NCBI GenBank assembly: GCA_030549495.1
Contig: JAUIRK010000593.1
Span: forward strand, 124,001 to 188,000
DNA length: 64,000 bases
Reading direction: 5' to 3'
DNA from: Nectonema munidae
Lineage: Eukaryota; Nematomorpha; Nectonematoida; Nectonematidae
Shown: positions 26,601 to 38,600 of the stretch, piece after piece
Position numbering within the stretch: the stretch's first letter is position 1
How the letters are laid out: each line of letters begins with the position of its first letter
The notes under the pieces: model-generated
Database searches by the model: none
Told to the model about the DNA's origin: nothing
The model's input: the letters and a program-made list of their open reading frames with translations, nothing else
Program-made: the position numbers and the translations under genes

Positions 26601-29600
26601 CTCTTCATTTATCACGAACAAAAACAGATTCCTTAGCTTCTTGATACGAAGCGAAGTTTCCCCATTTCAAAAGCATTGTGAATCTTTTAAGTGATCCTCT
26701 AGTATTTTGCTTACATGATGTTGTCTATGTCATAGAGCATCTATTTTTACTCTTCCTTCATTTTCCTATGTCCCTCATCCATGACTTTTTACTGACCACA
26801 CAAACGTTTTCAGTAACTTTATTTGTATCCTGACCAAAAACCCATTTTTGTTTTTGAAAAAAAGTATCTTTTCGAAGTTGAATTTTTTTATTATGGAATC
26901 CTGCTCTTTTAGTACTATTTAATCTCCAATTCTTAAAATTCCGGCTATCTATTCTTTCCTTTCGGTTGAGTTTTAGGTTTAAACACATTAATAACTGAAA
27001 TGCTTTCTGAAATGAGTAAAAAGCTTGAAAACGCATACATTCACCACTCATATCTCTTCCATCTTAATTTTTTTCTACAAAGTTGATAAATATTTGTATT
27101 ATCAATGTAAAATAAGTTGGATTGAGTGGGTATTAAATTTTATAATTGTGAAGGCTTTTTCTTTTACTTTAATTAGTATTTGTAAACTTTTACTTTATTT
27201 AGTATTTTTGAAAAACGAATTTTTTTGAACAAAGTAAACTTTATTAAGGCAAATATTTTCGGTTCAATCGCGAACCTTTGTCAAGCAAAATGTGATAAAT
27301 TAGTTGCGAGTCAAACAAAAAGAAGGGTGTCAATGTGAATGCATTTAACTGTAGACATTACTACCATTTACTACTATTTAACAGTAGTAGTAGTAGTTTT
27401 ACGAAACATTAGTATTTGTAAAAGATAGAAGTAGTGAAAATAATTAAGCATTTTTCCTCACAATTTTGCCTCTTGCACTCTCTTGAATTCTTATTTCAGA
27501 CAGATACTGGAGAATGATCGAACGCCATAAAATCAATCACTTCTACACCTCACCAACGGCACTCCGACTTTTGATTCAAAGAGGAGACTCCACTCCTCAG
27601 CACTTTGACTTGTCCTCTTTGAAAACTCTTGGCTCCGGTCATTTTTACTCTCTTCCTATTAACTTACTACGCCAGACAGATGTGCTATTATGAATATGCG
27701 TCGTATTTGCAAGTGGGTATCGTAGGGAGAGTTCAAATAATTCACATTTTTACTTTTTTTTCAAAAAGCGGGTTAGAAAATGCAGGGCCCCCAAACTAAT
27801 GGGCCGGAGGAGCCATGGCCCTCACTTTTTTTAGAGTTAAACATTTTTTTTCAATATTTTCATCAATTGTGAAGAAGACTGATAAAGTAGTGAGAATTAC
27901 ATTTAATATTTACATAGTCTAAGTACATTTATAAAAGAGATGATTTTGTTTGACGTAATTTTTTCAATATTATGATGAAAAATATCTAATATGTTATTGA
28001 TGAAAAAAGATAGATGATCTGAAAATCAATAAAAAAAGAAATTTTAAGGATATTTTTTTATATAATTGATGGCTTATTACATAAAGGCTATCTTTTGCAA
28101 ATCAAAAATGTTTAATTCTTTAGCTACCGGCTTCATCCTTTTACTGGTTGGATAGGAAATCTGATAATTTTCAATCGGCTTTACTTAAGGTTTCCACCAA
28201 TCCCAAAAAAATTAATCAAGATTAATTTCATAATTTGAATAGAATTTGACCATTTATTTCCTTTGGTGTGAAAGGGAAAGTCTTTTATATCATGAAGGAG
28301 GGTAACTTGTTTTAATTGAACATTGAACAGCATGCATGGTTGCATGATGAAAACAACGCTTGAAGAAGGATTGGTTAACAAATATTCTGAGTGATTATCT
28401 TTTTTTATTTATTTATTCTTGATCAAAGTAAGCACAATATAAAGTTTAGAAGAAATGTCGCAGTGACTACCAACCCATAACGAATTTGTAGTCAAATCAA
28501 TCGGGCGCCTACATAATTTATTGACATTTTGAGTGAATTAAACGCTAAAAATTGCTTTATTAAATAAATTTACAAAATTATTTCCATGCTTAGCAAAATA
28601 ATTATCCAAGTACAATTTATTTTGAAGTTTATATAGTTGACATTGATTGACAGCTTTGATTTATTTTTTTGACACGTTTAATAGATTTTCCTAAAAATGA
28701 GCAGTGCCACTAAATTTATTCTGCTTGAAAATGTGTATATATGTGTAAAATTTTTTTATAAGTATTTAAATAAAAAAATGTTGAAATGGGTTGTCAAATT
28801 TAAAACACTATTTTTATAAGTTTGATTGATTTCCATAAAAAATGACCACTAGATTAAGCGTACTAGAAAATGTGAGTTATCGTTATTAATATAGTTATTA
28901 TAATATTTATTATAATTACTTCTTATAAGTGTTTCAGTAAAATTTTTTGATTTTTTCATCAACTGACATATTTATATCACTTTTTTGACGGGTTTGATTT
29001 ATTTTCATAGTTATCAACCTTTCTTAACAAAGGGCCAAATTAAGAACTAGCATTGCATTAGACCGCCGCAACTAAAAAAACAAATTTTGCTAATTTAATT
29101 AATGACACTTAAAAATCTTTAAAAAGTTTTGGTTTTTTTCAAAAAAGTGTTTTTTAAAAACCCTTTTAGCAAAACACAATAAATCAAAAGTTCTTTATAA
29201 TAACTGAATTCATCCTGCATATATACCACGAAATGTCTTAATGATAAAATTAAGTATTCTTTACTTAAATCTGGCATACACGAGTGGGAAGAGGATTTAG
29301 AGCAGCATGTACAGATCAATTTCTCTTTAGTCCATATGTAAAAGAATAACAACTGACATCACCTTTCATATCTTAGTAGCCCTCTGGAATCAGATTATAA
29401 GATATGCTTAAGAATAGAGAATGTGCTTTCGCTCCTCACTAAATCCACCACTGCCCTATGTGTAGTTCAATTTTAAGAACAGATCGTTGATATCGAATGA
29501 GGGTTAGAGAAACTTTTTGGCGCTAAAATAAAAAAGAAAATTGTTTCCATCATCACTATTTTTGATTATTTAAATAACATCCACCCCCTTTTAACCCATT

Positions 29601-32600
29601 TACGACCAATGTTCCTATTTTGGAACATAAGTAATTTCATCTTCGTCTGCTTTTTTCAATGACTTTGAATATAAATCGTCTGCGTTTTTTTAGATATCGT
29701 CTGCTTTACTTGGTCTTAAATGGGTTATTAAAATAAAATATTACAATGTTAAAAAGACTGAATGATCGACGATTCAATCGATCCACTAAAATTACTTTTT
29801 GAAAGCCATTGTAAACATAGCCGTATCAACCGATTGCAAATTTGCCAAATTTATTGCCATTATACATTATAAATCAAAAGCGTCATTATTCTCAACTCAA
29901 TAAAGTGCGAAGGCTCTTTATTTTTTATTTTTACTCTTGTTTTTATCATCTATTAGGTCCCTTCTTTTTCCTTAAATGTCGCGTTTTTTATTATTACTAT
30001 AAATAATAATATAAAAAATTCTTTAACACGTATATCTCCCAAAACATCAATGCTTACGGGAGAGCCTAACGCAAAATGTGTTTTTTGCTTTTAAATAGAT
30101 ACATTATTGTTTAAAAAATTATTTTCATTTTTTGTTATCTTTTTTAAATAGAAGGATGAATTATGAATGTGACAAAGTTTTTTCTAAAACTTGAAAAGAC
30201 CAATATTTATTGTGTAAAGTTACTTCATGAGAAAAATAAGATTGGAAGCATATTTAGCATAACAAATTTTGGTTTATTTTTTTTGCGTATAGATGAAATT
30301 TATTTTTTTATAATGTTATTTATAAGTATGTTTTGCATTTACCTTCAACTAAACCTACTTTTTAAAAGTATCGTTTTTGTGCTCGCATTTGTTGAAATGT
30401 CCCGCTTTTGGTATAAAAAAGTATGGTCATCGTAAGTATGAACCAAATTCCGAACTTATAAAAAGCAATCAAGTAGAAAGGATTAGAGGTTTATAAATTG
30501 AAATTTATTCAAAAAATTTTAAGTTAAAAATATTAATTTTATGAACCATATTATGAGCATATTTTTATAAGCAACCAATTTAGAATAGGGTAGTTAAACA
30601 TGTACATGCATATACATACTTTAAATATCATATAAAATGTCCTTTCTTTGAAGAAGGATAAATGATTTTGGAAGTTGAAACATTTTTCAGTAAAAAATAG
30701 TAATAGTAAAAATACGAATTTTTTGAATTCTAGTTTCACAGCCAAAAAGTTCTACGCTAAAAAAGGACGCTAAATAGTATAGCGTCCAAAAGGCGGACCT
30801 AAAAAGTCCCATTCCCATCAAAGTACACTACAATCTAAGTACAGAAGAGAAATGAATAAGTTTGCGAAATTGGGACCCTTTCAATAGGACATTGTTACGT
30901 TCTTTTTTTTCAGCAACTTTAATTGCGCGCCGCCAGACAAAGGCCACGCTTGAGAAGGACTGCTTTAAACGGTATTCTTCCCTATTTTAAGAAATATCTT
31001 TTTCTCGACTGCGTGAGTGCGAGTTAAACAACAACGTGTAGCCAATTATTACTGACCAATTGTATGATAGTTAGGTGAGAATGTTCGTCTATCTTGCTGA
31101 TTGTATTAAAGTTGGTGACGACCTTTTTACCTGAACATTTGACCGTTTTAGTAGGCGAGCCTATAAATCATGAGGCCTGGCAGTGGTATTACGAAAGAGT
31201 TGGAAGAAAAAGAGTTCCGATCCTAGATACCTACTGGCAAACAGAAACGGGTTCGATCTGCCTCTCTCCTCAACCGTTTCACTTACCCTCCGAAAGATTA
31301 AAACCAAGCTACTGCATGAGACCATTTCCTGGAATTCAACCTCTTTTGTTTCAAGAAAATGGGGTATTTTTTAATCAATTGATCTAAAAGATTTCATTTA
31401 AGCATCTTAAACCACATTTTTTAAGAAGACAAAGTAGGTAGTAAAACTTTCAATGTTTAATCTTTTTGACTTTTTCATAAAATTTCTCGAATAAAGTTAT
31501 AAGATTGAGAAATGTTATTATTATTTGAGCTTCTCATAATTTTTTATTCTACTTTTATCTTTATTGTGAGAAAAAACGAATATATTATTAATTAACAAAC
31601 ATTACAACCCTTACATAATTACTATGCATAAAGGAAAACTCCAGAACAGAAAACAAAATTTACAGCCTTTTATACTCATAAAATCCTAAACAAAGTGGAG
31701 GATAACTAAGATTATGTTGCGAGATATCTTAGCTCCAAAAGAAGATAAAACAGGTAAGTTATCTGATGGGACAAAGCTTAGAAGTAAAAGGAGCAAACAA
31801 TATGCTAGATTTTTGGTCAAATACATTTGGGGGTATTTTAAATACAAATACAAATATTTTGTGTAGGAGTGTTTCAATTACAAATACTTCTAAAATACAT
31901 TTCATTTTCACAGCTAGACAAAACCAAATACTATGCTCACAATGCATAGATACTTTCAAATATTTATTAATCATGATTTATGTTGCATAATTATTTAGTA
32001 CATCTAATACAAATTTTAATTTTTACATTCAATGACTTTTACTATTGTTAGTTTCACATCCAATAAACATTAAAGTTCATTTAATTGACATCTATCTGGT
32101 CTGCAGACTTTGCCAACATTTAGTTAATCTAGCATTAGTAGATCAGAGATTGTTTGGCGAAAACTAACATGGCTGACTAACCTTCGCAGGACACACATGG
32201 GCTTTTTACTCCAATCAATCTTTTTAATGGCATTTTTGTTGTTAAAACAAATATATAACATACCAAAAAAATAATACGTAAATTATCGTTATTCTATGTA
32301 GTATAAGTCGGTGCCATTATTAAAATATATTACGCGTTAGCGACTTCAATTTTTTGGGGTTTTTTATGACAACGAAAAAAAATTTCAAATTTAAAATTAT
32401 AAAAAAACTTGAAAGAAAGTTCCTTCATCATAAGTAGAAATCCATTCATTTTAACTATCAAAATAATTTTTGAATATTATAAAAAAAAATTATATTAAAA
32501 AAATTCAACGCTATCTATATTAAAAAAACTTTTCACTGAAAGACACATATTCTTTTTACTCCAGTCATGATATTAATGTATTTTTTAGATAAAGTTAAAT

Positions 32601-35600
32601 GCAGAGCATAACGGAAATAGCATGTAATTTATTACTCTTATAAGAGTCATAACTAGGGATTGCATCCCGAAGGCTTTTTTCCCTCCCCTGGGAGCGGGGA
32701 CCCTGAAGTAAATTTTTTCTCACTCCGAGGAAAAAAATATTTTTTTTTATCAAGAACACTAAAATTTTGAAATGATTTATTCAAAATTGTTCAAATAATA
32801 AAATTTTAAAAACAATAATCCTGAGAGAGTCTGTTTTGTTTACAATTTGAATCATGATGAATTATAAATAATACATATAGCTTTGAAATACACATACATA
32901 ATACATAAATACCACCACATATGAATTGTTTAGAAGTTGAATCATGAATTATAAATATACATATAGCTTTGAAATGCACACAATACATAAATACCACCAT
33001 ATTATCTATCATATTATGTAAAAATATGATTATAACTGTGAATTTAATCTTGTATTTTTTCCCCGTGGAAAAAAGAGATTTTCTCCTAGGAGCGGGGAGG
33101 CTTTTTTTTTTTGCTTTTTCACCAGGGACACGGGGACAGGGTCACCAGGGTGCAATCTCTAGTCATAACTTGATTTAACCATAAAATACATAATCATGTT
33201 GAATATTTTGTGGTTTTCTGAAGTGACAAAAAGTTTATTTTTCAAAAAAAAATTTCATCTGAAAATAATTTACAGAGGATTTTCAAACCAAAAAACCTAA
33301 AAATTTATTCCAGAAATATTACATCCGCTTTTTCAAAAGTGTGCAAAAGTCAAAATAAAATTTAACGCCAACTATAAATACAAAAAAAAAGAACAATAGA
33401 AAATGAAAATTTTAATTCATAAAAAATTTATTACATGAATGATCAAAAGTATTAGAAAAAATCTCATAAGAAATTTGAAAATAGGCATAACAATACAGTG
33501 ATTATGTTTGATACAAATTGTGTAAACAGTAAAAGAAGCAAAATTACAAATTAGAATGACAATAAGAGCAGACAGATAATGTTTATTTTTTGCATATAAA
33601 TTTCCTACATTTAGAACACTTCCTAGTGCCTCTTGTTCTAGGTCTAGATTCCAAAATTGAGCAGTATCCTCTTGAAGAACTGCTCTTGAATGCTGGCAAT
33701 TCTGCAGCAAATCCATAGTAAAAAAGAAGACTTTTGATAGGGCTTGCTATCTGACTAATGTTAGCGCGAATGCTCATAGAATTAAAACAAAACTTTTGTG
33801 ATAAAATTAAAAAAAAAACTTTTCTACCTCCTTTCTGTATACGTACAGCATCGCAAGGACAGTTGTGCTTATAAATAACCCATGAATTGTAGGCACCTAT
33901 ATGCAGATAATTTGAAAATACCGCGACTGTCCATCTCCTATTAAGTTTATAACTAGTGAAGTCCCTTGACATTCGATTAAAACATTCAACCCCGCTTTTG
34001 TGTTTATTATATAAAATCAAGCTATTATGCTATTATAATAATAGATATTATTATAACTATTATGCTGCGATGACAGAACATAAACCGCTTTGAAGTTTTT
34101 CCTGGCGTGTCTTTCTGGTATATAAACTGAAAGTGAACAGCTGCTTGAGTAAACAGTTTTACTTCCAGTTTCATTCAAATTTAGTGTGCGTAAATAGTTT
34201 GGCTTTAAAATTTGGGGAACAGAGCGGCGTATTGGGTTTATTGTTCCACAAATTGTTAAATTTTGGCAAATTTACAAATTTCTAAGCTTGAAAAAAAAAT
34301 TTGTCTAACAATCCTGGACATAAATTTGTGGTTTCATGACGCAATACGTGTGTGAATCATTAAGATGATAAAATTTGATCCCATAATGCCCAAGCTTTTG
34401 GGGATCATAAATTTTCAATGAACAGCCATCCCGAGATTTGACTAGTTGCTCATCAATGGTGACTGCATCAAGTGGGGTCCAATGTTTGTGACATTTGTTA
34501 AAAAAGTTGTCATGAATATACTTTACCGCTGATATTCTGTCCAGAGGATTTCTACAATTCGCATCATCAAATCGTATGAATACTTTTATGTATTGAAACA
34601 TTCTCCTTCCGAGTGCAGCGCGCAAAAAAGGATCCCCATTGTTTGAAAAAAGAACTTTAGTGGAAATCCTTTGATCTTTTGCTTGTCCCAGAAAAAGTAG
34701 ACATCCAAAGTAAGCAAGTATATCGCTTACAGCATATTTTTCGTGACAAACTTTTAAATCTTGCCACTTTGGTGATTCTAACGGTTAGAATCTAATTAGA
34801 GAATCTAACCTAAATAAAACAGAAAGTCATTGAGCAGTTCTTTTCTATAGTTTTTCCTCTGTTGGGTAATCTTTACCTTGAAAAATATTTGAAGCATTTG
34901 ATTCAGAAGTTGATGTATAGACTTCACTTTCTTCGGAGGAGCTAGACGTGAGAGTAGACGATGAAAATTCCATTAGAATAGAAGGAAAACAAAAATGTTT
35001 GAAAAGTAAAGACAGAGCAAATGAAGAGAATTAGTTATGCTGAACACTGAATTTTCCCGTTAGAAAAATGCAAACTTTGCGTAATCAGCACGTTTATGGT
35101 GGCAAAATGATCAATAAACGGAGAAGATTGAACCCGAAACAAGTGAGAAATGTATATTATAAAAGTATTTCATAGATAATAAGATGAAAGTAGATTCCAA
35201 TAAAATGTAAACAATATGTACGTAATGTCGTAACATATGATCACAGTATTTCAGGCAAAGAGGCTTCTAGACTTTCTAGACGCACTTCTTAGAGGAATAT
35301 ATTCATCAATGAGTGAATCCAGTTTACTTATCTTATCTTGTCAAAGTTTCCTTTGTAAAAAATATGCTTTTTGGAAGAAGAAATTGCCGTAATGTTACTT
35401 ATAAAAAGGCTAAAGCTGCTAATACATAAAAGATCACTTTTAGAAAGAGGAGGCCACACCTTCAATCAATCATTTATTTAAGTTAGAAGTTTCCCTTTTT
35501 GCAATCGATTTCTGACTATCGCACTAATAGACAACCTTCATTTCCACTTATTTTTATCTAGTGCATCTGCTTCTTCCATCCCATAGTTCCTTAACAACTT

Positions 35601-38600
35601 TCACGGCTTTTTCTTTCCAAGTTAATTTTGGGGCCCTTTTTTCGCTTGCTATATATTTCTAAGTTCAAAGCTTGCTTGATTTGTCCCTTTTTATAACATG
35701 GCCTAGCAACTTCATTCTATCTCTTGTTATGGAATTTTCTTCAATACCTAATTTCTCCATGAGTTTATCAGAATTCATCTTTATTGTAATCTTCACTCCA
35801 CACATTTTCTTAATGTGGCCCTTTCTGTTCTTCGCATAATGATTTCTTCAAAAGTCTTTACATTTCAGGTTTGAGAACCAAAAGTAATAACAGTTCTAAC
35901 AAAAAATTTGTAGATTCGTCCTTTTATTTTCATCGCTAAATTTCTTTCAGGCAAAACAGAAGACAGTTCATTAAATTTCAACCAACCTACTCTGCATCTC
36001 TTTACTGCCACAAAAACCTTCATATTTGTAATGATATCAGAAACATGAGAAATTATGAGTAAATCTAGGATAGACTGTTCACCAAAACTTTCCACTCCAT
36101 ATGTTTCTGAAATAAGCTAAGATAATTAAAATCTTCGGTTATTATAATACTACTTTTTGAGAAATTAGAATGAAGTAAGTTAGGCATTTTTCGAGTACTT
36201 GAGTTATAGCCACAACTGTGAAGTTTTTAGCAATAAGCACAAACGACAATTCATCCATTTTACTTAGAAATTGATTACAATTTGTGTATAGAACAGTCAC
36301 TTGAATGAAGAACTTTATCTCCTTGTAAGGAAGTCAAAAAGAGATCTCCTTTGTACTTCATGTGCTGACTCGTTTCTTCATTATCTTCTTATGATTCTTA
36401 GGTTTTTAAAGAATCTCCTGAAACACAATAAATATATGACTTATCTTGATTTTCTCGATTTTTCTTAGCAACTTCAAGATAAGGATCTAATTGCCTCTCT
36501 TTTCATTGGAGTGAAATCATTAGAAATAATTTTATCCCTAAACTTGACAGGTGCTGTTTTTACGTTTGCAAGAACACCTTTTACTAAATCTTTCATCTCA
36601 ACACTTCCATAAATAATTCTAATAGGTCTTTTTGATAACAAAGAATCAGGAGACTGCTTACCCAGCCTTAAAATATTTTTGACTTTAATTTGATTTAAGT
36701 TGAGGTGATTATAATCTAAAATATTAGAGTGACTAAAAATTGCATACATATTTCACTTCATGCTAAAATAATTATTTAGCATCAAGTGAATTATAATGTG
36801 ATATTATAATAATATGCTGTAATTTTTTAAAATAGCAAATCATAGCGCCTGACAAAAATAATGTGCATGGAGCCCTTTGTTTTGGGCAAAAGTGGCCTGG
36901 AATGGCAAAGACTATTTGGAATAATGCAAATCTAATGCATGCCACATACTTTCAGCAATTTCCTGGTACGCGCAGCCTTGTTTCTTCCATTTCCTAAACT
37001 AACTTGAAACTGTTCACTAATTCATCCCATTTCCATTATGTCAAATACTGAAGGTAACTTATTTTTTTATATCATAGATTTTGTCATCTTCAAATACACT
37101 TACCCCGTGTTAACTACTTTAATTATTACATTATAAATGCTGGTGGGATGATAGGTAGAGGCGTCGCCTACGGATCCAAAGCCTTTGGGTTCGAATCCCG
37201 GCGATGCCATCGACTTATCATAAAAAGTTCATCAGGGCAGATATGGAAGTTTCTACTTCCTTTGCATAAAACACCCTGTCAAAAAAAAAAAAAATTATTA
37301 CATAGTAGATCTTGTTGGAATTTTTTAATTTTAAAAACCTGTTTTTAGGGTAAAATTTTTGGGCCCACTCCATCTCTGTTCAAAGCTCTCTGGTTCGAGT
37401 CCCAACACTCCACCTTCATATGTTCTCTCACTATACTTGTATATGCTAGGTTGTCATTTCCGCATTGCGTGTTTTAGGACGCAACAAATAGATAATAATT
37501 CTTTAATTTCTCTAATTTAATTTTTTGCATCTGTAAGCACTAATGGAAGACTCTGTGGAAATGCAATGAAACTTGAAATATATGGAAATGAATTGCAAAT
37601 CGGATAAAATGGTGTTTATTTTAAAAATAAGGGTAAAAGGTTGCATGTCATTTAATGCGTTTATATCCAAGTAATAGGAATATGTCGGAGTGCTACAGAT
37701 GTGTTACAGGAGTAGCTCTCCCCACTTTACTCTTTCACATTTACACCGAATCTTCACTCGTAGTCATCCCCAATGAAATTACTACATTTAAGTATTTGTA
37801 AGTTTTATAGAGTTCAATAAAATTTGGGGTGTAATGCATCTGAAATTGCAGGCTTTTTTTGTACTGGGGACGAAGCTTACCGAGACTCTGACGGACACTA
37901 CCGAATTGTTGGAAGATTGGATGATGTAATCAACAGTAGTGGGCATAGGATTGCGAGTGCTGAAATTGAAGATGTCTTAGATGACATTCCTGAAGTGGCA
38001 GAAAGTGCGATTGTTGGCTGCGCTCATGAAACGAAGGGAGAAAGTAGGATTTATTTTATTTCTCTCACTACCCACTCTTGCATCCACAAACCAGAGCTTT
38101 TCTTTTTAAGCTTTCTTTTACATCGATTTTTAGTGCGCGAATTCATTAGCAAAACACTCGTATAGTTAGAAAAGCACTCGTAAGTTTTATTTCATAAATA
38201 AATACAAAAAATTACTTCTTGGCGAATTATTACTAAAACAATAATGATGTTCCTTAATTATCATTGGATTTCTTTTAGATTAATTTTGCAAAGTTTTATA
38301 TTTCTTATATTAAAAACGTTGAATAAATCTTTTATTTAACAAAATACTAGCAAATATTTCGGTCACTATGACCTTCTTCAGATATATACAAAACATAAAA
38401 TACCCGTAAGACTAATTAATACAAAAAGCAAAACAGTTTTAAACTATTTAAAACCTAAAATATTGGAACCGAATACACGTAGATGTGATGCTAAATGTAA
38501 AATTATAAGAAATAAAAACTGCAATATAAGGAATGTGATTTATAAGATAGATTGTAATATATGTTGAGCTATTTATATAGGTGAAACATATAGGCCAATT

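Noticed and set aside
31183-31374. A 63-codon + frame overlapping ACSS exon 8.
   Set aside because: It is an alternative frame of a well-supported exon and has no family resemblance.
33417-33716. A 99-codon - strand frame extending past the piggyBac C-terminal region.
   Set aside because: Its first part overlaps the transposase end in another frame and the rest is hydrophobic AT-rich noise.
37137-37209. A tRNA gene at the TAGGTAGAGGC / GGGTTCGAATCCC boxes.
   Set aside because: The acceptor-stem halves pair at only about four of seven positions, and the unit ends in poly(A) with an 11-bp target duplication, so it is a SINE.
37690-37800. A possible extra ACSS exon before exon 10 (frame around [20 protein letters not shown]).
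   Set aside because: Exon 9 at 36836-36965 already supplies the W-P-G and F-P-G blocks and its phase joins exon 10 perfectly; this stretch has no family motif.
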